A stretch of DNA of 64,000 nucleotides from Oleiharenicola lentus (GTDB lineage: Bacteria; Verrucomicrobiota; Verrucomicrobiia; Opitutales; Opitutaceae), in contig NZ_SDHX01000001.1 of NCBI RefSeq assembly GCF_004118375.1, positions 744,001 to 808,000 on the forward strand, read 5' to 3'. The position numbers and the translations under genes were made by a program. The notes beneath the pieces are model-generated. The model had not been told where the DNA came from. It was given only the letters and a program-made list of their open reading frames with translations, and searched no databases. Numbering within the stretch: position 1 is the stretch's first letter; each line of letters starts with the position of its first letter. This document shows, piece by piece, positions 34,561 to 46,686 of the stretch.

Positions 34561-34637
34561 TCTTAATACATATTCCCCTAGGTTTTGTCCGCCGCCCCGG
34601 TCGATTTTGTCCGACCCTTGGTCAGGCCGCCCGCGAA

Positions 34638-35798
34638 TCAGGCCCGTTTGAGCAAGATCCGTTTGCGGAAGCCACCGGGCGAGTCACCGGTCAGACGCTT
34701 AAAGACTACTGACATGTATTCAACATGTTCAAAACCAGCCATTTCAGATATTTTCTTCAACGGATAGTCTGTCTCCAGGAGAAGCTGCTTGATCTTCGCG
34801 ACCTGCACCCGCCGGATTTCGGCTTGGGGAGACCGTCCCAGATGGCGACGGAACTTTTTCTCCAATTGGCTGCGAGACGCATGGGCGGCCTTGACCACAT
34901 CATCCACCGAAAGGCCGACGCAGGCTTTTTGCCGGATGTAACTGAGGGCGGTCGTCACGATGCGATCGTCGATCGCCAGCACGTCGGTGGAGGGCCGGGT
35001 CGCGACTCCGGCCGGCTCGATCCGCAAATCGAGGGACGCGGGCTTCTGCCGGTTCATCAGCTCGGCGAGCACCTCGGCGGCCTTGTATCCGGACTGGAAG
35101 GCATTGGGACTGACGCTCGACAGGGGCGGGTAGGAGAGTTCGCAGCGGATGGGCTCGTTGTTGGCGCCGAGCACGGCGATTTCCTCCGGCACCTGGATAC
35201 CGCCAGCGTGGGCGGCAGCGATAACCTGAAGGGCGCGCATATCATTGCAGGCCATTACGCCAATGGGCTTGGGCAACCGGTTGAGCCAGCCCAACAAGGC
35301 GTCGATCTGTTGCGTGTCCCAGAACGGGGTGAGATCGCCCGGGTAGTCCACGTCGAGAACCGCGCAATGTTTACCGGCGAGCCGCAGAGCCTCGGTGAAA
35401 CCATCCCGACGTTCACGCGACCAGCCGTGGTTGCCGAAGCCGGCGAAGCCGAAGTGCTGGTAGCCGCGCTCGATGAAGTGCTCGGCGCCGAGATGGCCGA
35501 GGGCGACGTTGTCGGGCCGGATCTTCGGCACGCCGGGGAAAAGCTCGGTGTCGTTGAGGTCCACCAGCGGAAGCTTCAGCTCCGCGCAGGTCTGCACGAG
35601 GGCGGGCGTGGTGTGGCGGCTGATCACGCCGTCCCACTTTTTGCTGCGCACCCACTGCGGGTCACGCTCGGCACGGGCTTCGTCATCGAGGAACCCGGTC
35701 CAGAGCTGGTGGCTGCGCTCGAAGTGGGCGACGCCCTTGAGCATGGCGGTGCATTCCTCGAAGCGGGTCTGGAAAATGAGGAGCACCTGCGGACGCAT
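34638..35798 (-). CDS. xylR: XylR-type transcriptional activator
   Basis: This 386-residue regulator has the XylR build. An N-terminal LacI/periplasmic-binding-like sugar domain occupies about 1-275 (RPDNVALGHLGAEHFIERGY, GFAGFGNHGWSRERRDGF, PEEIAVLGANNEPIRCELSYPPLSS quoted over family blocks). A C-terminal AraC helix-turn-helix pair occupies about 285-386 (VDDVVKAAHASRSQLEKKFR and LKKISEMAGFEHVEYMSVVF). The E. coli protein activates xylose genes on binding xylose. Its place between the TonB receptor and the symporter/GH genes fits control of this locus, and the shared activator-position motif at 34541 and 41420 is a candidate binding site. Both links are inference. Confidence 0.92.
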   Translation of the reverse strand: MRPQVLLIFQTRFEECTAMLKGVAHFERSHQLWTGFLDDEARAERDPQWVRSKKWDGVISRHTTPALVQTCAELKLPLVDLNDTELFPGVPKIRPDNVALGHLGAEHFIERGYQHFGFAGFGNHGWSRERRDGFTEALRLAGKHCAVLDVDYPGDLTPFWDTQQIDALLGWLNRLPKPIGVMACNDMRALQVIAAAHAGGIQVPEEIAVLGANNEPIRCELSYPPLSSVSPNAFQSGYKAAEVLAELMNRQKPASLDLRIEPAGVATRPSTDVLAIDDRIVTTALSYIRQKACVGLSVDDVVKAAHASRSQLEKKFRRHLGRSPQAEIRRVQVAKIKQLLLETDYPLKKISEMAGFEHVEYMSVVFKRLTGDSPGGFRKRILLKRA

Positions 35799-35837
35799 GC
35801 GAAGCCTGACGCTAGGTGCGCCGCCGGCCGGCGCAAG

Positions 35838-35942
35838 CCCGCGCGGAGCGCGGACTCCACCTTGGAATTCCCGCGGCTAAACCCTGGGCGCAAAAAAGGC
35901 CGCCCGGTCGGGCGGCCAGGTGGAACCCGCGCTCCGCGCGGG
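35838..35942. repeat. Long inverted repeat bracketing a terminator
   Basis: Two 25-nt arms, at 35838-35862 and 35918-35942, are reverse complements with two mismatches. Each contains a GCGCGGAGCGCGG-type palindrome. The 55-nt spacer holds the intrinsic terminator of the symporter gene. The whole could fold into one long stem. The arms look like copies of a REP-type intergenic repeat. Confidence 0.8.
35892..35917 (-). terminator. Intrinsic terminator after second symporter gene
   Basis: On the minus strand GGCCGCCCG and CGGGCGGCC (plus-strand 35898-35906 and 35909-35917) form a 9-bp stem with a 2-nt gap, followed by six T residues (plus-strand A run 35892-35897). It ends transcription of the GH1-GH2-symporter genes before xylR. 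Confidence 0.92.
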
Positions 35943-35962
35943 TTGGTTTGGCGTTACTGCGC

Positions 35963-37384
35963 TCAGGCGGTCGCCAGGCCGGCCTTGGCGCGACGGGCCT
36001 TCAGGTCGGAATCAATCTCGGCCATGCGTTTTTCGTTCAGCGGATAGAACAGGAAAATCACGATGGACAGCACACCGAGGGCCGCCGGGTAGATGCTCAT
36101 GAGGCGCACCAAGCTGCCCTTGACGGCGTCGGAGGGAATGACGTTGGCCTGGAAGCCGACAAACTGCAGGAGTTGGAACGCGATGAACGCGGCCAGGGCC
36201 CAGCCGAATTTCTGGCTCATGGTCGAGGCGGAGAAAACCAGCGCCGTCGTGCGGCGGCCGCTCTTCCATTCGCCGTAATCGGCGGTGTCGGCATACATGG
36301 CCCACATCAGCACGGGCAGGGGGGCGCCGAGGAAGCTTCCGACAATTTCGAGGACGAAGATGGCTCCCAGCTGGCCCGGCTCCAGCACGAGGTAGGCGGC
36401 GGTGGTGAAGATCTGCAGGGTGAAGAGCGAGATGAAGAGGCCCTTCTTCGGGAACTTGCTGGCCACGAGGCTGACGACGAACACGCCGGCGACCGAGGCG
36501 GCCTGCCCCAGGGTGTTGAAGGACGAAAGCAGCACCTCGAGCGAGAACTCGCGGCCCATGAAGCTGAGCGGGGTTTCGGGCGAGCCGTTGTAGAGGTAAT
36601 ACTTGAAGTAATGCGCGGAGACCGAGCTGCGCAGCGCCACGAAGAGAATCCAGGTCAGGGTGGTGCACAACAGGAGCACCCAGGCGTTGTTCGTGACCAG
36701 GAACCGGATGTCGCGCAACACGGAGGTGTTTTCCTCCGGGGCCGGCTTGATGCGTTCCTTGGTGCCGAAGACCGTGATGAGGAAGAAACCGATCGCGACC
36801 ACGCCGACGACGGCGAAGGCGAGCTGCCAGCCGAGCTGGGGATTCTTGTCGCCGCCGAGCGCCGAGACCATCGGCAGCAGCGTCGCGGAAATCACCATGC
36901 CCGCGCTGAAGGCGAACATGAACTTGATCGAGGAGAGCCGCGTGCGTTCCACCGGGTTGCTGGTCATGACCCCCATGAGCGCCGTGTAGGGGATGTTCAC
37001 CGTGGTGTAGAGCATCATGAGGCCGTTGTAGGTGAGGTAGGCCCAGATCAGCTTGCCGCTCATGCCGAGGCTCGGGGTGGTAAAGGTCAGCACGCCGAAG
37101 ATCGCGAAGGGCACGCAGCCAAAAAGGATGAACGGGCGAAATTTGCCCCAGCGCGACTCGGTGCGGTCGGCCCACATGCCGATGATGGGGTCGTTGATGC
37201 CGTCCCAAATGCGGCTCACGAGCAGCATCGTGGCGAGGGCACCGGCGGTTATGCCGAACACATCGGTGTAGAAGAACGGCAGATACTTCATGAAGGTCTG
37301 CCAATAGAGGACAGAGGCGAAGTCGCCGCAGCCGAACGCGAGCATCTCGCGGAAGGGCAGTTTGTTTTCTTGGTTTTGGGACAT
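35963..37384 (-). CDS. GPH-family sugar:cation symporter (second copy)
   Basis: This 473-residue inner-membrane permease has about 12 transmembrane segments. It carries the MelB/GPH motifs FGCGDFASVLYWQTF near the start, WDGINDPIIGMWADRTESRW, and ADTADYGEWKSGRRTTALVF in the later loop. It should import the glycosides on which the adjacent GH2 and GH1 enzymes act. It differs clearly from the symporter at 14462-15970, so the two loci have separate transporters. It lies 14 bp after the GH2 gene and is followed by a strong terminator. Confidence 0.92.
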   Translation of the reverse strand: MSQNQENKLPFREMLAFGCGDFASVLYWQTFMKYLPFFYTDVFGITAGALATMLLVSRIWDGINDPIIGMWADRTESRWGKFRPFILFGCVPFAIFGVLTFTTPSLGMSGKLIWAYLTYNGLMMLYTTVNIPYTALMGVMTSNPVERTRLSSIKFMFAFSAGMVISATLLPMVSALGGDKNPQLGWQLAFAVVGVVAIGFFLITVFGTKERIKPAPEENTSVLRDIRFLVTNNAWVLLLCTTLTWILFVALRSSVSAHYFKYYLYNGSPETPLSFMGREFSLEVLLSSFNTLGQAASVAGVFVVSLVASKFPKKGLFISLFTLQIFTTAAYLVLEPGQLGAIFVLEIVGSFLGAPLPVLMWAMYADTADYGEWKSGRRTTALVFSASTMSQKFGWALAAFIAFQLLQFVGFQANVIPSDAVKGSLVRLMSIYPAALGVLSIVIFLFYPLNEKRMAEIDSDLKARRAKAGLATA

Positions 37385-37398
37385 GGGGTGGGGCGGTG

Positions 37399-39963
37399 TT
37401 AGTAGGTGTCTGCGAGCGACTGGTGCGAGAGCAGGGTCTTCAGGCTGGCGGCACGCTGCGGTTTGGTGCAGGTGACGCGCACGGTCTTGGCTTCATCGGG
37501 GTAGAGCTCGAACCAGTTGTCGCTTGAGCGGTGCTCGATGCCGGTGAAGTCGAAGGCGAAGCGGTGCTGGAACGCCGAGGTGCGGAACGTGACGTCGAAC
37601 TCCGTGGCGCTGACAGCACGCACGGTCGCGCGGGTCCTCGCCCGGCGCAGGTCGAGGAAGCGCGGCGGCGTGAGGAACACGGTCTCCTCGCTCACGCGCT
37701 TGCGGCCGATCAGGAGCGCGAGGCGCACGTGCAGGTTGTCACGGCCGTGCTGCTGCATGAGCTTGCCGAAACGCACGGTCTGCTGGCGCACGGCTTCGCC
37801 GGGGCGCAGCGCGACCTTCTTCTTCCCGCGGGCGAGGATGCGGCCGTCGAGGTGGAAGAGTTCCCAGCGCAACTCGCCGCGGGCGGGGGCCGGGGCGTCG
37901 TAAACGGTGTGGAAATGCACCGCGTCCACCGTGGTCGTGCGGTAGTTGCCGATGATGGTGTCCTCGTCGCCGGGCACATGCGCGCTTACGAGGGCGGGGG
38001 CGAAGAAGCGGCGGGCGACGTGGTGCAGGGCCTTCCAGCGGCCGGTGAACTCGATCGAGCTCCACGAGGCGACGGGCCAGCAGTCATTGAGCTGCCAGTA
38101 GAGCGCGCCCATGCAGTGCGGCATGTTGCGGCGGTAGTGCTCGACGCCCGTCTGCATGCAGTGGGCCTGGTTGAGCTGCGAGAGGTAGATGAGCGCGTCC
38201 TGGCCTTTCGGGAACCGGTAGCGGCGCGACACGTAGTCGAGGATGATCTGGTTGCCGGCGCGGTTCTTCTGGTGGTTCTCCATCTGCGGGCCGAACACGT
38301 TGTCCTGGCCCGGCGGGCAGAAGGTCGCCTGGGTGGCCGGCGAACTGTAGCTCTGCATGCCGAACTCCGAGCAGAAGCGGAAGCGCCACTTCTCGTAATC
38401 CTTCACCGGGTGGCGCGCGTGCCAGACGTCCCAGTAATGCGTGTCGCCGAGCTTCTCGCCGACGGCATGAGTGTCGCCGCGCGAGATGGAGTCCTCCAGC
38501 GTGCTGCGCCACTGCGAGGACGGGCGGTAGGCGGTGACGCCGTCATGCGCGGCGACCTCGGCGGGCAGCACGCGGTGGAAGAGCGCCTCGTAGTCGCGGC
38601 GCAGCTTCGGGCTGGCGAGCAGGTCGGCCTTGGCGCCGACGGTGTTGAGCTGGGCGATCTCGTTGTTGCCACACCAGAGCGCGAGGCACGCGCGATGGCG
38701 CAGGCGGCGGATCTGGTGGCGCGCCTCGGCGCGCACGCTCTGCTGGAACGCGGCGTCGGCCGGGTAGATCGAGCAGGCGAACATGAAGTCCTGCCAGACC
38801 ATCAGGCCGAGTTCGTCGCACAGGTCGTAGAAGTCCTCGCTCTCGTAGATACCGCCGCCCCACACGCGGATCATGTTCATGTGCGCCTCGGCGGCACTCG
38901 TGAGGTCGCGGGCGTAGTCGGCGCGCGTCAGGCCGGCGGCGAAGCTATGCGCGGGAATCCAGTTCGCGCCCTTGGCGAAGACCGGGCGGCCGTTGACGAC
39001 GAAGCGGAAATTTTGGCCGGCGGCGTCCTTGCTCGTATCGAGTTCAAGCGTGCGCAGGCCGAGGCGTTTCGACCAGGTGCCGATGACTCTGCTGTCGCGG
39101 CCGGTGACCGTGAGCTCGACGGTGTAGAGCGGCTGCGCGCCGTGGCCGTTGGGCCACCAGAGGGACGGATTTTCGATTTTGCACCGATGACCGCTGCTGC
39201 GGTCCCGGTGCCGGTCGCCCCGCCTTCGCGGTGGCCGGGATTCTCGATTTTCGATTTTTGCGACGACCTTGCCCTTCAGCGAAATCGTGCCCGTGACCTG
39301 CGCGCGGGAGTCCTTCTTTGCGAGTTCGGGTTCAAAAGAAAGGACGACGCTGCCGTCCCTGCGATGATTCTGGGTCACGCGGACGGTTTCGAGGCGGTTG
39401 CCGCTCCAGGCCTCGAGGCGGAGGTCGCGCCACACGCCGGCGGTGACGAAGCGCGGGCCCCAGTCCCAGCCGAACTGGCACTGTTGCTTGCGGATGACCT
39501 GGCTGCGGCCGACGGGATCGTTGAACTCGCGCGGGTCGTGGCCGGGGCGCTGGGCGCGGATATATTTCATCGTGCTGCCGAAGCGGATGAGGATCTCATT
39601 CGCGCCGGGGCGCAGCAGGCGCTTCACGTCCCAGCGGTGGCCGATGAACATGTTCTCGGTCCGCGCGACCACGCGGCCGTTAAGGCGCACGGTGGCGACG
39701 GTGTCGAGGCCGTCGGCGACGAGGTCGATGACCTCCTCGGCAAACGCCGCGGCGGGCAAAGTGAAGGTCGCGCGGTATTCCCAGTCGCGCTCTTCGATCC
39801 ATTGCAGCTCGAGCTCGTTGCTGCCGAAGAACGGATCGGGGATCAGCTTGTGCCGGATCAGGTCGGTGTGGACGCAACCGGGGACGCGGGCGGAGCGCCA
39901 CGGTGAGCCGGTGGTGGCGTCACGGAATTCCCAGGAGGCGCGGGCGAGCGGGTGCAGGCGCAT
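37399..39963 (-). CDS. GH2 beta-mannosidase with in-frame insertion
   Basis: The 854-residue enzyme matches GH2 beta-mannosidases (release of terminal mannose). It has an N-terminal sugar-binding domain (VPGCVHTDLI, FGSNELELQWIEERDWEY), a sandwich domain, and a TIM barrel with acid/base Glu435 in WCGNNE and nucleophile Glu533 in FCSEFGMQSY. There is no signal peptide, so it is cytoplasmic. Residues 240-265 are an Arg-rich insert (RESRPPRRRGDRHRDRSSGH) that splits the usual line leading into NPSLWWPNGHG. At DNA level the insert is 78 bp, with flanking 13-bp direct repeats. It is likely tolerated because it falls before a conserved motif in a loop, but activity is unproven. Confidence 0.88.
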   Translation of the reverse strand: MRLHPLARASWEFRDATTGSPWRSARVPGCVHTDLIRHKLIPDPFFGSNELELQWIEERDWEYRATFTLPAAAFAEEVIDLVADGLDTVATVRLNGRVVARTENMFIGHRWDVKRLLRPGANEILIRFGSTMKYIRAQRPGHDPREFNDPVGRSQVIRKQQCQFGWDWGPRFVTAGVWRDLRLEAWSGNRLETVRVTQNHRRDGSVVLSFEPELAKKDSRAQVTGTISLKGKVVAKIENRESRPPRRRGDRHRDRSSGHRCKIENPSLWWPNGHGAQPLYTVELTVTGRDSRVIGTWSKRLGLRTLELDTSKDAAGQNFRFVVNGRPVFAKGANWIPAHSFAAGLTRADYARDLTSAAEAHMNMIRVWGGGIYESEDFYDLCDELGLMVWQDFMFACSIYPADAAFQQSVRAEARHQIRRLRHRACLALWCGNNEIAQLNTVGAKADLLASPKLRRDYEALFHRVLPAEVAAHDGVTAYRPSSQWRSTLEDSISRGDTHAVGEKLGDTHYWDVWHARHPVKDYEKWRFRFCSEFGMQSYSSPATQATFCPPGQDNVFGPQMENHQKNRAGNQIILDYVSRRYRFPKGQDALIYLSQLNQAHCMQTGVEHYRRNMPHCMGALYWQLNDCWPVASWSSIEFTGRWKALHHVARRFFAPALVSAHVPGDEDTIIGNYRTTTVDAVHFHTVYDAPAPARGELRWELFHLDGRILARGKKKVALRPGEAVRQQTVRFGKLMQQHGRDNLHVRLALLIGRKRVSEETVFLTPPRFLDLRRARTRATVRAVSATEFDVTFRTSAFQHRFAFDFTGIEHRSSDNWFELYPDEAKTVRVTCTKPQRAASLKTLLSHQSLADTY
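39168..39258. repeat. Palindromic insertion inside the GH2 gene
   Basis: The 13-mer GATTTTCGATTTT occurs at 39168-39180 and 39246-39258, exactly 78 bp (26 codons) apart. Between them is a hairpin: GCACCG and GACCGC (39181-39186, 39189-39194), loop TGCT, then GCGGTC and CGGTGC (39199-39204, 39206-39211). The reading frame is kept, and the protein duplicates the residues KIEN at the joint. This looks like insertion of a small mobile palindrome with target duplication, or a slipped repeat. Confidence 0.8.
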
Positions 39964-39988
39964 GGACAGGCGTGGAATGGAAGGGGGC

Positions 39989-41350
39989 TCAGAGCGCGGC
40001 GCCGTTCGTGCGGATGACGTCGCGATACCAGTAATAGGAATCCTTCGGCGTGCGCTTCTGGGTCTGGTAGTCCACGTGGATCAGGCCGAAGCGATCCTTG
40101 TAGCCCTCGCACCACTCGAAGTTGTCCATCACCGACCAGTAGAAGTAGCCGGCGAGCGGGATGCCCTCGCTGGCGGCGCGCTTGAGGCCGCCGAGATAAC
40201 GCGCGAGGAAGTCGATGCGCTGCGGGTCGTGGACCTTGCCGTCGAGGTGGACAAAGTCGGTGTTGCAGAAGCCGTTTTCCGAAAAAACGATCGGCAGCTT
40301 GTAGCGCTCGGTCTGGAACTTGGCCGCCCAGTAAAGCGCGGGCGGGGCGATCTGCAGCCAGTTCAGCGTGCCGCGCGGATTGCCGATGCCCCAGCTGTGC
40401 GGCACCTTTTCCGGCTGGCCGTTGGCGCCGGCCTGGTAGCGGTTGCCGGTGTAGCAGTTGTAGCAGAGCAGGTCGATTTTCTGCGAGATGAGCTTCATGT
40501 CCCCCGTGCGGATCTCGGGCACCTCGGCGCCGAAGGCCTTGAGCCCGTCCTCCGGGTATTTGCCAAACATGATCGGGTCGGCCCACCAGCTCAGGTTCCA
40601 CATATCGCGCAAGGTGCTGGCGAAGTAGTCACGGCGCGCGGCCTCGATATCGGCCTTGGTTTCGGTGGCCGGGATGCGTTCGCGGGCGGTGTGGGCGAGG
40701 GTGACCTTGATCTTCCCCTTGATGCCGGCGCGCAGGGCCTGCACGCCGCGGCCGTGGGCCAGCAGCAGGTGGTGAGCGGCCAGTAGGCACTCGGCGTGCG
40801 TCAGCTTGTAGCCCGGCGCGAACACCCCGTCCAGCAGGCCGAGGCCGACGGTGCAGGGCGGCTCGTTGAAGGTGATCCAGTTCTTCACTCGGTCGCCGTA
40901 GCGCTCCGCCATCAGCGCGGCGTAGTCGCCGAACCACTCGACCATGTCGCGGTTGGAGAAACCGCCACGGCGCTGGAGCGCGAGCGGAAGATCCCAGTGG
41001 AAGAGCGTGACCCACGGTGTGATGTTGGCGGCGAGGAGTTCGTCAAAGAGCTTGTCGTAGAACGCGAGGCCCTTGGCGTTGGGCTTGCCGGTGCCCTGCG
41101 GGATGACGCGCGGCCAGGCAATGGACAGGCGGTAGGCCTTGGTCCCGAGGTTGCGCATGAGCGCTACGTCCTCCTTGTAGCGGTGGTAGTGGTCGCAGGC
41201 CACGTCGCCGGTGTGCCCCTCGAACACGCGGCCGGGTGCATGGCTGTGCATGTCCCAGATGGACGGGGCGCGGCCGTCCTCGCGGGCGGCTCCTTCGATT
41301 TGGTAGGCGGCGGCAGCGACGCCCCAGGTGAAATCTTGGGGAAAGGACAT
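39989..41350 (-). CDS. GH1 beta-glucosidase
   Basis: The 453-residue cytoplasmic enzyme (no signal peptide) hydrolyses terminal beta-glycosides by the retaining mechanism. The acid/base is Glu163 in TFNEP, and the nucleophile is Glu358 in SENG. Other GH1 blocks are FTWGVAAAAYQIEGA near the start, YRLSIAWPRVIP, LFHWDLPLAL and YFYWSVMDNFEW. Substrates in this family include cellobiose and other beta-glucosides, galactosides or mannosides, and the exact one is not shown. It lies 25 bp upstream of the GH2 gene and has its own promoter, which shares an element with the TonB receptor gene. Confidence 0.95.
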   Translation of the reverse strand: MSFPQDFTWGVAAAAYQIEGAAREDGRAPSIWDMHSHAPGRVFEGHTGDVACDHYHRYKEDVALMRNLGTKAYRLSIAWPRVIPQGTGKPNAKGLAFYDKLFDELLAANITPWVTLFHWDLPLALQRRGGFSNRDMVEWFGDYAALMAERYGDRVKNWITFNEPPCTVGLGLLDGVFAPGYKLTHAECLLAAHHLLLAHGRGVQALRAGIKGKIKVTLAHTARERIPATETKADIEAARRDYFASTLRDMWNLSWWADPIMFGKYPEDGLKAFGAEVPEIRTGDMKLISQKIDLLCYNCYTGNRYQAGANGQPEKVPHSWGIGNPRGTLNWLQIAPPALYWAAKFQTERYKLPIVFSENGFCNTDFVHLDGKVHDPQRIDFLARYLGGLKRAASEGIPLAGYFYWSVMDNFEWCEGYKDRFGLIHVDYQTQKRTPKDSYYWYRDVIRTNGAAL

Positions 41351-41392
41351 CAGGTTGGCAGGGGTAGTGGACAGGGCGAAAACTGAAAGGTC

Positions 41393-41439
41393 ATCTTACC
41401 GGGCCGGACGGCCGGTGGTAATGAGAATCTTTGTTGGGG
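41393..41439 (-). promoter_or_regulatory. Promoter of the GH1 gene with shared upstream site
   Basis: On the minus strand a -35 TTACCA (41421-41416) and a -10 TAAGAT (41398-41393) are 17 nt apart. The conserved block upstream has the plus-strand core AATGAGAATCTTT (41420-41432). It matches the block before the large TonB receptor gene at 24 of 28 bases, with the same spacing to the -10. Its place just upstream of the -35 fits an activator site. Confidence 0.7.
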
Positions 41440-41461
41440 ATTTGAGAGGAGGCGGGCCGGG

Positions 41462-42805
41462 TCACTTCAGGCCCAGGTTGTTCATGATCCAGCGGTTGAC
41501 GGCCTCCCACTGCTCGGAGGGGTAGGTGTGCGCCTGCTCGGGTTGCACGGCGAGGGTCTTGGGCGCGGTGATGACGTTGTAGGCGGCGAAGGTGGAGGTT
41601 GGCGGCGTGACCTCGTCGTTGAAGCCCCAGATGTAGAACCCGGGCACCTTGAGGCGGCGGGCGAAATTAACCGAATCATAGTAGCCGGTGGTCGCGATTT
41701 TCGCCGGTGTAGCGTGAATCGAGGGCGAGCCGTCGTCGTTCGGCTTGAACGGGTGCGGCCAGCCGCCGGCGCGGCCGTGCAGCGGGGCGACGACGTCGCA
41801 CATCGCCGGGTGGATGGCGGCGAGCGCCGTCACGCGCGGGTCGAGACCGGCGGTGACGAGCGAGAGCTGGCCGCCCTGGCTGGCGCCGGTGACGAGCAGG
41901 TCCTTGCCGTTCCAGTTTTCCCGCGAGGTCAGGAAATCGTTGGCGCGCACGCAGCCGAGGTAGACGCGGCGGTAGTAATAGGAGTCCTTGTTGTCGAGTT
42001 GGGTGACCCAGTAGCTGTGCAGTGCGCCGCCATACATGGCGTCATAGACATTTTGTGGCAGGTTCACCGGGATGCCGTGAATACCGATCTCCAGCACGAT
42101 GACGCCGCGGGCCGCGAGGTCGGGATCGCCTGCATAGGGACGCACGCCGGCGCCGGGGACCTTGAGCACGGCCGGATATTTGCCCGGTGCCTTGGGCTCG
42201 CAGAGGATGCCATATATGCGCGGCGGCTGGGGATTCCACGGCTGGTTCGCGGTGCTGAAGCTCACGTGATAGACGTTTACTTTGTCGGTGCAGGCGTCGG
42301 GCAGGAGCGTGAGACGCGCCTCAAGCGGAATTTTCGCCAGCTCCACCTTGCCCTTGGCCCAGAAAGCATCGAAATCCGCCGGCTCCGTCTGGTAGGGCTT
42401 GATCGTCTCGGGCGCAAAGGCGGCCGTCGCCACGCCTTGGTAAGTGCGGCCGGCGAACTCGACCGAGGCCTTGCAGCGGATGAAGCCGCCGGTGTTGAGC
42501 GTGCCGCCGTCCACGACGAGGCCTTCGAGAGGCACGAGGGCGGTCTTCTTTTCCGCGGGCATCAGCTCGGGGCCGACCGAGTAGGTGACCGTGGCGTTGT
42601 CCACGGGTGTGTTGTCCGCCGTGACCATGATGCGGAACTTCGCCGGCTCGCCCAAGCGGTAGGTCCAGTCGCGATGATCGGGTGCGATGCGCACCTGGAT
42701 GGTTGCCACGCGGAAATCAGCGTGCGGCGGCACGGGCGTGATCGGGGTATCGGCGGTGACGCGCACAGCGGCCACCAGCGCGAGGCAAAGGAGTCGTTTG
42801 AGCAT
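41462..42805 (-). CDS. CE7 acetylxylan esterase/cephalosporin-C deacetylase
   Basis: The 447-residue exported protein has a signal peptide (MLKRLLCLALVAAVRVTA). An extra N-terminal beta domain of about 120 residues follows, then the CE7 (AXE1) alpha/beta-hydrolase. The catalytic triad is visible: Ser309 in GASQGG, Asp397 in GFNDEVTPP and His426 in QAHTYPS. Such enzymes remove acetyl groups from xylo-oligosaccharides, which fits the surrounding locus. The start at 42805 begins the signal peptide. The gene ends 23 bp before the conserved block of the GH1 promoter, so GH1 can be expressed separately. Confidence 0.9.
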   Translation of the reverse strand: MLKRLLCLALVAAVRVTADTPITPVPPHADFRVATIQVRIAPDHRDWTYRLGEPAKFRIMVTADNTPVDNATVTYSVGPELMPAEKKTALVPLEGLVVDGGTLNTGGFIRCKASVEFAGRTYQGVATAAFAPETIKPYQTEPADFDAFWAKGKVELAKIPLEARLTLLPDACTDKVNVYHVSFSTANQPWNPQPPRIYGILCEPKAPGKYPAVLKVPGAGVRPYAGDPDLAARGVIVLEIGIHGIPVNLPQNVYDAMYGGALHSYWVTQLDNKDSYYYRRVYLGCVRANDFLTSRENWNGKDLLVTGASQGGQLSLVTAGLDPRVTALAAIHPAMCDVVAPLHGRAGGWPHPFKPNDDGSPSIHATPAKIATTGYYDSVNFARRLKVPGFYIWGFNDEVTPPTSTFAAYNVITAPKTLAVQPEQAHTYPSEQWEAVNRWIMNNLGLK

Positions 42806-43080
42806 GGGGCGGGGAGGGGAGACACAGAAACGGAGGCAGCAAATTCTCCCGCGGTCAATGCGCCGCCCATGCAACCGAGCCGGAATGTACCGGTTTGCAT
42901 AAAGGGTGCAGGGTTTCCGGTTCCCGGGTGGACAGCCCGCCCGCGGGCGCGGCCGTGAGGCGCACGTGCGCGCGGACGCACAGGCGGAGTCCTCGGTAAA
43001 ACGCCACGTCTGCCAATTTATGCATGCTCCTGCGCAACGGCTGCGGGGGCAGCGGGCGGGGTTTCCGGTAGAGTCATTCC
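42806..43080. other. Divergent intergenic region, no gene seen
   Basis: This 275-bp spacer separates the divergent CE7 and pyruvate:ferredoxin oxidoreductase genes. It is GC-rich, with several CGCCCGCGGGCG-like short palindromes and the partly symmetric CCGGAATGTACCGG near 42881. Both promoters must lie here, but no convincing -35/-10 pair stands out, and neither shared sugar-locus element is present. Confidence 0.5.
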
Positions 43081-46682
<3,602 letters not shown>

Positions 46683-46686
<4 letters not shown>

